Positions 44,113 through 53,021 of a stretch of DNA of 64,000 bases are shown piece by piece. Source of the DNA: SIG454 sp045646365 (GTDB lineage Bacteria; Bacillota; Clostridia; Monoglobales; Monoglobaceae); contig JAZRKP010000075.1 of NCBI GenBank assembly GCA_045646365.1, positions 186,001 to 250,000 of the forward strand, given 5' to 3'. The translations under genes were made by a program, and so were the position numbers. The notes under the pieces were generated by a model, which had not been told where the DNA came from, did no database searches, and was given only the letters and a program-made list of their open reading frames with translations. Position 1 is the first letter of the stretch; every line of letters starts with the position of its first letter.

Positions 44113-44913
44113 ATGATATATAAAAATATTCCATTAGATGAAAGTGCATATCTTGAGATATATATTGCTGATAAAACAAGGGAGTTTGTTAGAAATGCTA
44201 TTTTGGTTATCCCCGGCGGAGGATATTCAAATGTATGCTCTGACAGAGAGGGCGAGCCTATTGGTATGGCGTTTATGCCTTATGGTTATAATGCTTTTGT
44301 TCTTCATTATTCTGTTAATGAAAAGCCGTTTCCGAACCATTTGATTCAGGCATCAAAGGCTATAAAGCATATAAGAGACAATGCGGAAGAATATAATATC
44401 AATCCAGATAAGGTTTTCGTTGTCGGATTTTCAGCGGGTGGGCATCTTGCGGGGTCTGTTGCAACAATGTGGGACAGAAAAGAAGTTTATGATGCTATTG
44501 ATATGCCTTATGGCTATAATAAACCAAACGGTGCGATGCTTATTTATCCCGTTATTTCGGGTAGTGAAATAAGACACGAGGGAAGCTTTAAAAGACTCTT
44601 TATGACGGAAAATCCAACTCAGGAACAACTTGAAATGGCGAGTATTGAAAAGTGTGTAAGCGAGAAATCTTGTCCGATTTATATGATGCACACATCTAAT
44701 GATCAGGTTGTTGATGTGAGAAATTCACTTGTTCTTGCAGATGCACTTGCAAAACAGGGAATAAAGTTTGAACTCCATGTCTATCCTGATGCACCACATG
44801 GAATTGCTCTTGCTAACGAGATTACCAGTGGCGGTTTGGATGTTCACGAAAATAAAGAGATTGCAAAATGGGTTGAAAGTGCAGTAAGGTGGGCGGAAAA
44901 GTTCGCAGAATAA
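44113..44913 (+). CDS. Alpha/beta hydrolase, carbohydrate esterase-like
   Basis: The 266 residues have the alpha/beta-hydrolase layout: LVIPGGGYS oxyanion region, nucleophile serine in GFSAGGHLAG, acid Asp in HTSNDQVVDV and His in PDAPHGIAL. Close relatives are acetyl-xylan esterase-type enzymes of gut Clostridia. No signal peptide, so it acts in the cytoplasm, perhaps deacetylating imported oligosaccharides. GGAGGA lies before the ATG at 44113. Last gene before repeat element copy B. Confidence 0.85.
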   Translation: MIYKNIPLDESAYLEIYIADKTREFVRNAILVIPGGGYSNVCSDREGEPIGMAFMPYGYNAFVLHYSVNEKPFPNHLIQASKAIKHIRDNAEEYNINPDKVFVVGFSAGGHLAGSVATMWDRKEVYDAIDMPYGYNKPNGAMLIYPVISGSEIRHEGSFKRLFMTENPTQEQLEMASIEKCVSEKSCPIYMMHTSNDQVVDVRNSLVLADALAKQGIKFELHVYPDAPHGIALANEITSGGLDVHENKEIAKWVESAVRWAEKFAE

Positions 44914-44920
44914 AATACAA

Positions 44921-44948
44921 CAAAAGCACGAATGAATCTTCGTGCTTT
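44921..44948. terminator. Terminator of the esterase operon; left flanking repeat of element copy B
   Basis: AAAGCACGAA and TTCGTGCTTT pair around loop TGAATC. The 26 bases 44923-44948 are repeated exactly at 45201-45226, directly on the other side of the element. Confidence 0.9.
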
Positions 44949-45200
44949 CAGCGTGTCGATAAAGTCGACACGCTGAGTCAGATGTCTAAAAACGCAGATA
45001 TATTTCACAAAATCGTTTTCGTCGGCGTACAATGGTACTCCAGAGAACGATTTTGTGAAAAGCAAGCAACGGCAAGGAAAATTCGATGTTTTCCTTGCCG
45101 TTTTAATGTTATTTTATGCGGACAATCGAAATCGTCTGTCCCTGCAATTTTTCTTTTATATTATCTTTGCTTGCGGTAGAGCAAGTTTTTCGGCAGTCTG
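44949..45200 (-). mobile_element. 252-bp hairpin-rich repeat element, copy B
   Basis: Reverse-orientation copy of 26175-26426, same length, few differences. On the plus strand it starts with the 11-bp stem CAGCGTGTCGA and ends at CAGTCTG. Its borders are exact because both sides continue into the 26-bp flanking repeat. A 65-codon reading frame (44982-45179) matches the one in copy A apart from two residues, but has no ribosome binding site. It lies between the convergent esterase and nitroreductase genes. Confidence 0.8.
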
Positions 45201-45232
45201 AAAGCACGAATGAATCTTCGTGCTTTTGTTGT
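45201..45232. terminator. Terminator of the nitroreductase gene; right flanking repeat of element copy B
   Basis: Same hairpin as 44923-44948, followed by TGTTGT. Joining the outer arms of the two copies would restore one long palindromic terminator (AATACAACAAAAGCACGAA arm with its complement), consistent with a single ancestral terminator. Confidence 0.88.
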
Positions 45233-45233
45233 A

Positions 45234-45752
45234 TTAAAAACTGTCATATAAAACAATTTCGTTTAACGGGCGGAATTGCTCGTGGCGTTCATTTGGAATG
45301 GAATCCTCGTGTGGATAACCCATAACTAAAAGTGCTTCAGGAATAATATTTTCAGGGATATTGAATGTTTCTCTCATTGCAGCTGGGTTGAAATGCATAA
45401 CCCAGCAAGTTCCAACACCGAGATTTTGAGCGGCAAGCATAAGATGTGTTGTAACAATGGAGGCATCAACAGGAGCGGAAAGTGCTCCGTCATAAGGTCT
45501 TACCCAGGACTCGTCTTTGTTATAGCATATAAGCATAGCGCAAGGTGCGTCAAAGTGACATTTAGTGCAGGATTTAAGCTTAGTTAATGACTCCTCTGTA
45601 TTTAAAACGAGAATTCTCTGAGGCTGGAAATTACAACCTGTCGGAGCGATGTAGCCTGCATTGAGTATTTGGTTAATAACCTCGTCAGATAAAGGAGTGT
45701 CTTTGAATTTCCTGACTGAATATCTGTCTTTTATAACTTTTTCAAATTCCAT
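45234..45752 (-). CDS. Nitroreductase-family FMN oxidoreductase
   Basis: The 172 residues begin MEFEKVIKDRYSVRKFKDTP, the FMN-binding RYSVRKF of the family, and include GYIAPTGCNFQPQRILV and a NLGVGTCWVMHF segment. Such proteins reduce nitro-compounds, quinones or similar with NAD(P)H. Several cysteines (for example CTKCHFDAPC) are seen in Clostridial members. GGAGG precedes the ATG at 45752; an 18-codon extension runs into the tRNA terminator and is rejected. Confidence 0.92.
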   Translation of the reverse strand: MEFEKVIKDRYSVRKFKDTPLSDEVINQILNAGYIAPTGCNFQPQRILVLNTEESLTKLKSCTKCHFDAPCAMLICYNKDESWVRPYDGALSAPVDASIVTTHLMLAAQNLGVGTCWVMHFNPAAMRETFNIPENIIPEALLVMGYPHEDSIPNERHEQFRPLNEIVLYDSF

Positions 45753-45796
45753 AATATTACCTCCGTGTGATTTTGAAAAACTCTGATTTTTATAGA

Positions 45797-45829
45797 AAAA
45801 AAGCATCGACGCTTACATCGATGCTTTTT
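45797..45829 (-). terminator. Terminator of the tRNA genes
   Basis: On the minus strand AAAAAGCATCGA and TCGATGCTTTTT form a 12-bp stem with loop TGTAAGCG, followed by a T-tract. Its first base is the last base of the tRNA-Glu CCA end. Confidence 0.9.
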
Positions 45830-45903
45830 GGTGACTCCTAGGGGATTCGAACCCCTGTAGCCGCCGTGAGAGGGCGGAGTCTTAACCACTTGACCAAGGA
45901 GCC
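45829..45903 (-). tRNA. tRNA-Glu (anticodon CTC), CCA encoded
   Basis: Cloverleaf on the minus strand: acceptor GGCTCCT / AGGAGTC with one G-U pair, anticodon stem CCGCC/GGCGG around CTCTCAC giving anticodon CTC at 45870-45868, and T-arm CAGGGGTTCGAATCCCCT. The CCA end is encoded. CTC reads GAG only; a TTC isoacceptor must exist elsewhere. Confidence 0.93.
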
Positions 45904-45911
45904 AAATAACA

Positions 45912-45935
45912 ACCCGCTTATATTTCAAAGCGGGT
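45912..45935 (-). terminator. Hairpin between the two tRNAs
   Basis: ACCCGCTT and AAGCGGGT pair around an 8-base loop, followed on the minus strand by TGTTATTT. A weak terminator or processing signal between tRNA-Met and tRNA-Glu. Confidence 0.5.
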
Positions 45936-45938
45936 CTT

Positions 45939-46015
45939 TGGTAGCGGTAACTAGATTCGAACTAGTGACACTACGGGTATGAACCGTATGCTCTAGCCAA
46001 CTGAGCTATACCGCC
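45939..46015 (-). tRNA. tRNA with CAT anticodon (elongator Met likely), CCA encoded
   Basis: Minus-strand cloverleaf: acceptor GGCGGTA / TACCGCT, D-arm TAGCTCAGTTGG, anticodon stem TACGG/CCGTA around TTCATAC (anticodon CAT), T-arm ACTAGTTCGAATCTAGT, encoded CCA. It lacks the three G-C pairs of initiator tRNA in the anticodon stem. Elongator Met is likely; an Ile tRNA with modified C34 cannot be excluded. Confidence 0.9.
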
Positions 46016-46122
46016 ATATTTATGTCGAACAGGTAATATATTACCATAAGATTTATAATTTGTCAATAGTTTTATTAAAAATTTTTTATATTTATTTATT
46101 TAATATTATTTCCTCAAAACAC

Positions 46123-46151
46123 TTGAAAAAAACGGAGAGTTTTGATATAAT
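46123..46151 (+). promoter_or_regulatory. Sigma-A type promoter of the yybS-gdpP-rplI-dnaB unit
   Basis: TTGAAA (46123-46128), 17-base spacer, TATAAT (46146-46151). The leader of about 100 bases can form a hairpin: TGTAT (46173-46177) with ATACA (46203-46207) and TAAAGC with GCTTTA inside. Confidence 0.7.
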
Positions 46152-46260
46152 AAGAGGATAATAATGGGATGGTGTATGCCTAAAGCAGAAAATGGCTTTA
46201 AAATACATTGTTAAATATTTGAAAGAGATGTTGAGGACTCTGATAAAGCGGAGGAATGAA

Positions 46261-47199
46261 ATGAATAAGAAAACATCATTTGCAATTTCGGTTATATGTA
46301 TTGTTTCGACAGCTTTTCTTGTTTTGCTGTCAGGAATGATTCCGTTTTTTTCCATACTGTTTATGCTTATGGCTTCTGTTTTCTCGGCGTATTGCTTAGT
46401 GAATTGCGGAGTCGGAGCGACAGTTGTTAATGGGATTATTTCAGCGTTTGTTGCTATGCTGATGGGCGGTTTTCAGCCGGGGATGCTTATTGTTCCGGCA
46501 ATGGGAATTATTCCCGGAATCGTTTCAGGTGCAATGTTTAAAAAGAACGATTATTATGCCCGTCTTATAGGCGTTGTAATCGGATTTCTGGCAGTATATG
46601 TTTTTGCTCTTTATATGTCAACTGTTGCGCTTGGCATTGGAATTGGTGACATATTCAATGAGGGCGGTGCTTCGGCAAAGCTTATTGTCGGAAACATAAC
46701 TCAAACACATGGCGGTATTGACTCAGGAGATATGGAAGAAATGATTGATGCCGTTGTGGCGTTTTCAAAAATGATATTTCCGTCAATAATCATTGTGTTC
46801 GTGATGGGTGTAGGTTATGTGCATCTTGCACTTTTGAATTCTATGACAAAAAAATTCGGCGGTGAAAAGGGGGACTATGTTTATCTGGATTCCCATTGTG
46901 CACCAAGAAGTATGTCATATGTGTATATTGTAACAACAATTATTCTTTTGTTTGTTGCAAAGGGAACTTTTTCGGTTGTGCTTAATAATGTTGTGGTTAT
47001 CATTGATGCCATATTGGCGTTTTGCGGATTTTCATTTATTGAAAATAAGTTTAAAGGAAAGCTGAAATATGGATTTGTCAGATGGTTTATATATGTTGTT
47101 GTGATGCTGTTTTTTAACAGTATTGTAATTCAAGTGCTTTCTGTTATCGGTATGTTTGACAGTTATATTGATTACAGAAGAGTCAGAAGAGGTGAGTAA
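46261..47199 (+). CDS. yybS: DUF2232 membrane protein YybS
   Basis: A 312-residue membrane protein with about eight helices, of the DUF2232/YybS family found ahead of gdpP in Firmicutes. It resembles substrate-binding membrane components of small-molecule importers, but its function is unknown. The ATG at 46261 has GCGGAGGA upstream; a 23-codon in-frame extension is rejected. Next gene starts three bases after its stop. Confidence 0.85.
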   Translation: MNKKTSFAISVICIVSTAFLVLLSGMIPFFSILFMLMASVFSAYCLVNCGVGATVVNGIISAFVAMLMGGFQPGMLIVPAMGIIPGIVSGAMFKKNDYYARLIGVVIGFLAVYVFALYMSTVALGIGIGDIFNEGGASAKLIVGNITQTHGGIDSGDMEEMIDAVVAFSKMIFPSIIIVFVMGVGYVHLALLNSMTKKFGGEKGDYVYLDSHCAPRSMSYVYIVTTIILLFVAKGTFSVVLNNVVVIIDAILAFCGFSFIENKFKGKLKYGFVRWFIYVVVMLFFNSIVIQVLSVIGMFDSYIDYRRVRRGE

Positions 47200-47201
47200 G
47201 C

Positions 47202-49223
47202 GTGAAAAGCAAGCGTTTGAAAAAGCGTCAGGGTATGGTGAACCGACTTTTTGATATGCGGGCAGTCAGAACGGGTATTGTTATGCTTGTTATATTATCT
47301 GTCTGGATTACAGGCGGAGCCACACCGAATCGCTCGTTTATAAATACGGGGATTATAGCGTTTTTGTATCTTGCAGTCGAACTTTGTCTTATCTTCGGAC
47401 AGAAAAAAGGTTTTATAGCGTATCTTGAGAATTTTGACTTTTGTTTGAGTGATACCACGGGCGTTTCTTTGGTTAAATACCCTGCTCCTGTTGTGATTAT
47501 TGATTTAAACGGTGAGATAAAATGGTATAACGGGAATTTCAAATCGCTTATGGGCGGAAAGGAAATTTTCGGTGTCAGGATTCAAAGCCTTATTCCGCAG
47601 ATTGAGGTTAATAAGCTTGTGGAAAGCCGTGGTGAATTCGGCTCAGTTATCGAAATCGGCAGTTCAACATATGAGGTTGAGGCGAAAGTTACAGGCAGAG
47701 AGGATAAAAATGCTAAGCATAAATTCCTGATTTTGTACCTGATTGATAAAACTGATGAATACACTCTGGCAAGGCTCCGTGAGGAGGAAAAGACAGTTGA
47801 GGCGTTGGTGGTTATTGATAACTATGAGGAGGTTTTAAAGGAAACTCCTGATTCAAACCACGGAAAAATCCTCGGTGAAATCGAGCAGAACATAGGAAAC
47901 TGGATTTCTCTGGGTGATGGTATTTTCAGAAAGTTTGAAAGAGATAAGTTTCTGGTCGTTTTTGAACAGAGAAAATTTGAGAAAATATTAGAGGATAAGT
48001 TTGAAATTCTTAACAGAATTAAAAATATCAATCTGGAAAATAAAATTCCCGTGACTATCAGCATTGGCGTAGGTCAGCACGGAATAGACCCGAAAGAAAA
48101 CGATAAATTTGCAAGATTTGCCCTTGATATGGCATTGGGCAGAGGCGGAGACCAGGTCGTTATAAAGGACAGAGAATCTCTTAATTTCTTCGGTGCAAAA
48201 AGCCGTGAGGTTGAGAAGAGAACAAAGGTTAAGGCAAGAGTTGTTGCCCACGCTTTAAGAAGGCTCATTGATAATTCAGGGAAAGTTCTTATTATGGGAC
48301 ACAGAGCAGGCGATATGGATAGTATCGGTGCCGCAATCGGTCTTTTCAAGATTGCAAAAAGGAGGAATAAGCGTGCTTTCATAATTGTTGATAAGGAAAC
48401 GGTTAATGCAAAGGAAACTATTGCAGAATTTGAACGCAAGACGGACTATGTTGAAGCGTTTATAACTAATGAACAGGCGATGAACAGCCTTGAAAAAGAT
48501 ACATTGGTGATTGTTGTTGATACCCACCGTCCGTCTATGGTTGAGTGTCCTGATATTTTAAGACATACTGATAATATCGTGTTAATTGACCACCACAGAC
48601 GAAGTGAGGAATGTATACAGAACACAGTTCTTATGCACCACGAAGCCTATGCGTCATCCACCTGTGAAATGGTAACGGAAATTATGCAGTATATTCAGGA
48701 TTCGCCGATTCTTGATAAAAAGGAAGCGGAGGCCCTTTATGCAGGTATATTTATGGATACCAACGGTTTTGTTAATAAAGCAGGGGTAAGAACCTTTGAG
48801 GCGGCGTCATATCTTAAGCGACTTGGCGTTGATACAATACAGATAAGACGAAGCTTTAAATGTGATAAAGAAATATTTATTAAGAAATCGAAAATAATCG
48901 GAGCGGCAAGATTTTATCGTGATAATATCGCAATTTCTCTTGTCAGCGATGAGAGCCGTGAAGCACAGGTTATGTGTGCTCAGTCGGCGGACGAACTTCT
49001 TGATATAAAAGGAATAGAGGCGGCGTTCGTTCTTCTTAAAAAGGGTAAAATGATTTATATCAGCGCAAGGTCACTGGACGAAATAAATGTTCAGATCATA
49101 ATGGAAAAGCTTGGCGGAGGCGGTCACATAACCCTTGCAGGAGCACAGATGGAAAATATGACTCTCCAGGAGGCTGAAGAAAAACTCCATTGGGCAATAG
49201 ACGAAGTTTTGGCAAACGAATAA
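47202..49223 (+). CDS. gdpP: Cyclic-di-AMP phosphodiesterase GdpP
   Basis: Degrades the second messenger c-di-AMP, which controls potassium and osmolyte balance. The 673 residues have two N-terminal membrane helices, a PAS domain (VVIIDLNGEIKWYN), a degenerate GGDEF domain, and a DHH/DHHA1 phosphoesterase with GHRAGDMDSIGAA, VVDTHRPSM, LIDHHRRSE and GGGGHITLAGAQ. The start is GTG. The order yybS-gdpP-rplI-dnaB is the standard Firmicutes arrangement (yybS-yybT-rplI-dnaC in Bacillus). Confidence 0.95.
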   Translation: MKSKRLKKRQGMVNRLFDMRAVRTGIVMLVILSVWITGGATPNRSFINTGIIAFLYLAVELCLIFGQKKGFIAYLENFDFCLSDTTGVSLVKYPAPVVIIDLNGEIKWYNGNFKSLMGGKEIFGVRIQSLIPQIEVNKLVESRGEFGSVIEIGSSTYEVEAKVTGREDKNAKHKFLILYLIDKTDEYTLARLREEEKTVEALVVIDNYEEVLKETPDSNHGKILGEIEQNIGNWISLGDGIFRKFERDKFLVVFEQRKFEKILEDKFEILNRIKNINLENKIPVTISIGVGQHGIDPKENDKFARFALDMALGRGGDQVVIKDRESLNFFGAKSREVEKRTKVKARVVAHALRRLIDNSGKVLIMGHRAGDMDSIGAAIGLFKIAKRRNKRAFIIVDKETVNAKETIAEFERKTDYVEAFITNEQAMNSLEKDTLVIVVDTHRPSMVECPDILRHTDNIVLIDHHRRSEECIQNTVLMHHEAYASSTCEMVTEIMQYIQDSPILDKKEAEALYAGIFMDTNGFVNKAGVRTFEAASYLKRLGVDTIQIRRSFKCDKEIFIKKSKIIGAARFYRDNIAISLVSDESREAQVMCAQSADELLDIKGIEAAFVLLKKGKMIYISARSLDEINVQIIMEKLGGGGHITLAGAQMENMTLQEAEEKLHWAIDEVLANE

Positions 49224-49241
49224 GAAAGGATTGGAATAAAT

Positions 49242-49688
49242 ATGAAAGTAATTTTGAAACAGGATGTAAAATCGCAGGGTAAAAAAGGTGACTTAATAAA
49301 TGTCAGCGACGGATATGCAAGAAATTTCCTTTTCCCAAAGGGACTTGCTGTTGAAGCAAGCAAACAGGCTTTAAACGAGCTTGAGGGTAAAAATCAGGCA
49401 CAACAGTTCCACAAAAATATGGAGGAGCAGAAAGCGAGAAATATTGCTGACAGACTTAAAGATGTTGAGGTTAAGCTTACTGCAAAAGCAGGAAACGGTG
49501 GCAGACTTTTCGGCTCAATAACATCAAAGGATGTTGCAACTGCCCTTGAAACACAGACGGGGATTAAGGTTGATAAGAGAAAGATTGACCTTCCTGACGG
49601 AATAAAGAGTTGCGGAACAACTGAGGTTAAAGTTCAGCTCTATCCGCAGATTTTCGGTACTTTTAAGGTTACAGTTACAGAAGCGTAG
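49242..49688 (+). CDS. rplI: 50S ribosomal protein L9
   Basis: Binds 23S rRNA at the base of the L1 stalk. Of 148 residues, the N-terminal domain carries [22 protein letters not shown], then a long connecting helix and the C-terminal domain with [17 protein letters not shown] precedes the ATG. Confidence 0.97.
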   Translation: MKVILKQDVKSQGKKGDLINVSDGYARNFLFPKGLAVEASKQALNELEGKNQAQQFHKNMEEQKARNIADRLKDVEVKLTAKAGNGGRLFGSITSKDVATALETQTGIKVDKRKIDLPDGIKSCGTTEVKVQLYPQIFGTFKVTVTEA

Positions 49689-49717
49689 TTAAACACCTGA
49701 AAAAAGGGGTATAAATA

Positions 49718-51055
49718 ATGGAAGAAAATATAAACAGTGTCAGAACAGTCCCGTTTAGTCTTGAAGCTGAGCAATCCGTTCTCGGTGCAATGTTTCTTGA
49801 TAAGGATTGTATTCCTGATGCTATCGAGATTTTAAAAGGTGACGATTTTTATATAGGCAGAAACAAGGAGCTTTTTGAAACCTTGTCTGACCTCTTTAAT
49901 ATGAGTAAGCCTATCGATATCGTAACACTGAAACAAAGCCTTATCCAAAGGGGTACTTTTGAGAAAATAGGCGGTATGGATTTTATCGTTGAAGTGGCAA
50001 ACTTTGTCCCGACAACGAAAAATATCAAGCATTACGCTAAGATTGTTAAGGATAATGCCCTGCTTCGCCGTCTTATAAAAACCTCTGAGGATATAGCGGA
50101 TAAATGCTATAAGGCTGAGGGTGAAATTGAGGATATAATCGGCGTTGCTGAACAGAATATTATGAACATTTCCCAAAACCGTGAGGCGAAGGGTCCTGTT
50201 CATATCAGAAAGTTTATCGGCGAAAGTGTTGAAATGCTTTCAGAACTGTCTGAAAATAAAAGTGATGTTACGGGTATCCCGACGGGATTTATTGATATTG
50301 ATAAAAGAACAGCCGGACTTCACGGCTCCGAACTTATCATTATAGCGGCAAGACCTGGTATGGGTAAAACAACATTTGCCCTTAATATTGCACAGAATGT
50401 TGCAGTTAAAAAAGGTGTTCCGGTTCTTATCTTCAATCTGGAAATGCCCGGTGTTCAGCTTGCAAACAGAATGCTCGCAAGTGAGGCTATGGTAAGCTCT
50501 GAAAAGATTAAAAAGGGCGACCTTAAAAATGATGACTGGGATAAGGTGGGAAGTGCAGTTGACGCACTTTCTACGGCTGAGATTTATATTGATGATTCAT
50601 CAGGCGCAACAATGACGGATATAAGTGCAAGATGCAGAAGACTCAAGGCAGAAAAAGGTCTTGGACTTGTGGTTATCGACTATATCCAGCTTATGAATTC
50701 AAAGAATCCTGACAGACAACAGGCGATTTCCGAAATTTCAAGAGCTATGAAAATTCTTGCGAAAGATTTGGATATTCCGATTATCGCTCTGTCTCAGCTT
50801 AACCGTGAAGTGGACAAGCGTGATAATAAAGAGCCAAGACTCAGCGATATCCGTGAATCAGGTTCGATTGAGCAGGACGCTGACCTCATTATGTTCTTGT
50901 CGAGAGAAGGGTATTATAACCCCGAAGCGGAAGAACCTAATAAAACAAAATGTATCTTTGCAAAGCACAGAAACGGTGAGGTCGGGGATGAGTTCTTAAC
51001 ATATCTCGGCGAATTTTTCAAATTTTCCAACTGGAGTGGAGATCGTGAACATTAG
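49718..51055 (+). CDS. dnaB: Replicative DNA helicase
   Basis: The hexameric helicase of the replication fork (called DnaC in Bacillus). The 445 residues have the N-terminal domain starting PFSLEAEQSVLGAM and the RecA-like motor with Walker A ARPGMGKTTFA, Walker B LVVIDYIQLM and the C-terminal SGSIEQDADLIMFL. No intein or insertion. AAAAAGGGG precedes the ATG. Its end overlaps the tilS start by 11 bases. Confidence 0.97.
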   Translation: MEENINSVRTVPFSLEAEQSVLGAMFLDKDCIPDAIEILKGDDFYIGRNKELFETLSDLFNMSKPIDIVTLKQSLIQRGTFEKIGGMDFIVEVANFVPTTKNIKHYAKIVKDNALLRRLIKTSEDIADKCYKAEGEIEDIIGVAEQNIMNISQNREAKGPVHIRKFIGESVEMLSELSENKSDVTGIPTGFIDIDKRTAGLHGSELIIIAARPGMGKTTFALNIAQNVAVKKGVPVLIFNLEMPGVQLANRMLASEAMVSSEKIKKGDLKNDDWDKVGSAVDALSTAEIYIDDSSGATMTDISARCRRLKAEKGLGLVVIDYIQLMNSKNPDRQQAISEISRAMKILAKDLDIPIIALSQLNREVDKRDNKEPRLSDIRESGSIEQDADLIMFLSREGYYNPEAEEPNKTKCIFAKHRNGEVGDEFLTYLGEFFKFSNWSGDREH

Positions 51056-52463
51056 TCTTAATGTCAGAGAAAAAGTTAAAAATACAATTAAAGAATATGA
51101 AATGATTGAAAAAGGCGATAAGGTTTTGGTTGCCTTGTCGGGCGGAGCGGATTCCGTGTGCCTTACCCATATTTTAAGTTGTCTGGCTCAGGAGCTTAAG
51201 TTTAAAGTTTCCGCAGCACACTTAAATCACGGCATAAGAGGTGAAGAAGCAACAAGAGACGAGGAGTTTTCCCGTGCATTTTGCGAAAAACTGGGTATTG
51301 GCTTTTATTGTAAGCATATAAAAGCCGTTGAGATTGCCGAAACAGAGGGAATAACCGTTGAGGAAGCGGGCAGAAAAGAAAGATACGCCTTTTTTGAAGA
51401 AATTTGCAAAAAGGACGGACAGAAAACTGTTGCTACCGCCCATAATAAGGACGATGCGGCAGAGACTGTTTTGATGCGTATTATAAGAGGTACAGGAATT
51501 GATGGCTTGTCAGGAGTTAAATTTGTCCGTGAAGACGGAGTTATAAGACCGCTCCTTAAGGTGAGCCGTGCCGAAATTGAGGCGTATTGCAGAGAAAATT
51601 CCCTCGAATATTGCACCGACAGTACAAATCTTGATAATAACTACACAAGGAATAAAGTCAGAAATGAACTTTTGCCTTATCTGAGGGAGAATTTTAACCC
51701 CAATATAACGGAAAGTCTTGTGAATTTATCAGAAAGTGCTACCGCTGACAGTGAGTTTATAAATTCTTACGCAAGACGGCTTTTTAAACGGCTTGGAAGT
51801 CCAATGCCGAACAGAAAGCCTGTGGTTCTTCATATAGAGTCAATCAGTATGGTTGACAGGGCGATTGAGGCCCGTCTTATAATGGCGGCGGCGAAAGAGG
51901 CTATGGGTGAGGACTTTTATCTTGAGAAAAAGCATATTCGGGATATTCTCTCCCTTAAAAATAAGGACACGGGAGCGTCGCTGAACTTCTCAAAGGGTCT
52001 TACTGTCAGAGTTATGTATGGGTGGCTTGAGTTCCGTAACGAAAATCATATGGAAATGAATCAGGCGATGGCGTTTGAAAATGACTATATAACAGAGATT
52101 GAGCCTGGAAACGGTTATAAAATCGAGGGCAGAGACGGAACGGTGTTTGTTAAGAGAGTTGTTTTAGGTGAGTATAAGAAAACCCCTGGCGACATTCTCA
52201 TAGACGAAGATAAAATAGACAAAGCAGTGTATCTGCGAAACCGAAGAAAAGGCGATAAGATGGTTGTCTATTCTGACGGGCGGAGCAAGAAACTTAAGAA
52301 TATATTTATAGATATGAAAATCCCCCGTGATAAACGGGATGATATACCGCTTATTTGTCAGGGCGATGAGGTTATTGCAATCGTCGGAGGCAGAGTAAGC
52401 GAAAAATATAAAGTTGATAAAAATTCTACGAAAGCGTGGGTGGTTTATTATGGTAACAGCTGA
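51045..52463 (+). CDS. tilS: tRNA(Ile)-lysidine synthase
   Basis: Puts lysine on C34 of the tRNA-Ile with CAU anticodon so that it reads AUA. The 472 residues have the PP-loop ALSGGADSVCL, AHLNHGIRG, and TAHNKDDAAETVLMR, with the C-terminal RNA-binding domains ending NRRKGDKM. The start is taken as GTG at 51045; GTG at 51036 is also possible because GGAG sequences overlap both. It overlaps dnaB upstream and hpt downstream. Confidence 0.95.
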   Translation: MNISLNVREKVKNTIKEYEMIEKGDKVLVALSGGADSVCLTHILSCLAQELKFKVSAAHLNHGIRGEEATRDEEFSRAFCEKLGIGFYCKHIKAVEIAETEGITVEEAGRKERYAFFEEICKKDGQKTVATAHNKDDAAETVLMRIIRGTGIDGLSGVKFVREDGVIRPLLKVSRAEIEAYCRENSLEYCTDSTNLDNNYTRNKVRNELLPYLRENFNPNITESLVNLSESATADSEFINSYARRLFKRLGSPMPNRKPVVLHIESISMVDRAIEARLIMAAAKEAMGEDFYLEKKHIRDILSLKNKDTGASLNFSKGLTVRVMYGWLEFRNENHMEMNQAMAFENDYITEIEPGNGYKIEGRDGTVFVKRVVLGEYKKTPGDILIDEDKIDKAVYLRNRRKGDKMVVYSDGRSKKLKNIFIDMKIPRDKRDDIPLICQGDEVIAIVGGRVSEKYKVDKNSTKAWVVYYGNS

Positions 52464-52983
52464 TAAAATTGATGTATTACTTTCTTGTGAGGAAATCGAA
52501 AAGAAGGTTAGTGAACTTGCAGAGAGAATTAACAGAGACTTTGCAGGGGAACGGGTTGTTATTATCGGAGTTTTAAAAGGCTCTTTTATGTTCCTTTCCG
52601 ATTTGGTTAAGAAAATCAATCTTCAGGCAGAAGTTTATTTCCTTGAAGCGTCAAGCTATGGTGCTGGAACACAGACAACAGGTGTTGTTAAAATCTCAAG
52701 AGATGTTGACCGTGACTTAACAGGGGAAAATGTTATTGTCGTTGAGGATATAATTGACACGGGAATAACTATGGACAAGGTTATGGAAATTCTCCGTGCG
52801 AGAGGGGCAAAAACAGTTAAGCTTTGTTCCTGTCTCAGTAAGCCAAGCAGAAGAAAAGTTGATATTAAAATCGACTATCTCGGCTTTGAAATTCCTGATG
52901 AGTTTGTGGTTGGATACGGACTTGATGTGGCGGAACAGTATAGAAACCTGCCATACATAGGCGTAGTCAGAAATGCGGAATAG
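52450..52983 (+). CDS. hpt: Hypoxanthine phosphoribosyltransferase
   Basis: Salvages hypoxanthine and guanine with PRPP. The 177 residues contain the PRPP motif NVIVVEDIIDTGITM and VIIGVLKGSFMFLSDL. The ATG at 52450 lies inside the end of tilS (14-base overlap), and tilS-hpt is a usual Firmicutes pair. The ftsH gene that often follows is not here; gltX comes next. Confidence 0.96.
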   Translation: MVTADKIDVLLSCEEIEKKVSELAERINRDFAGERVVIIGVLKGSFMFLSDLVKKINLQAEVYFLEASSYGAGTQTTGVVKISRDVDRDLTGENVIVVEDIIDTGITMDKVMEILRARGAKTVKLCSCLSKPSRRKVDIKIDYLGFEIPDEFVVGYGLDVAEQYRNLPYIGVVRNAE

Positions 52984-53021
52984 CTCCGAAATATTATAGA
53001 TAAAAAGGAAGGTTTTATAAA

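Noticed and set aside
45939..46015. Initiator tRNA-Met
   Set aside because: The anticodon stem lacks the three consecutive G-C pairs and the acceptor starts with G paired to U, unlike the C1 mismatch of initiators.
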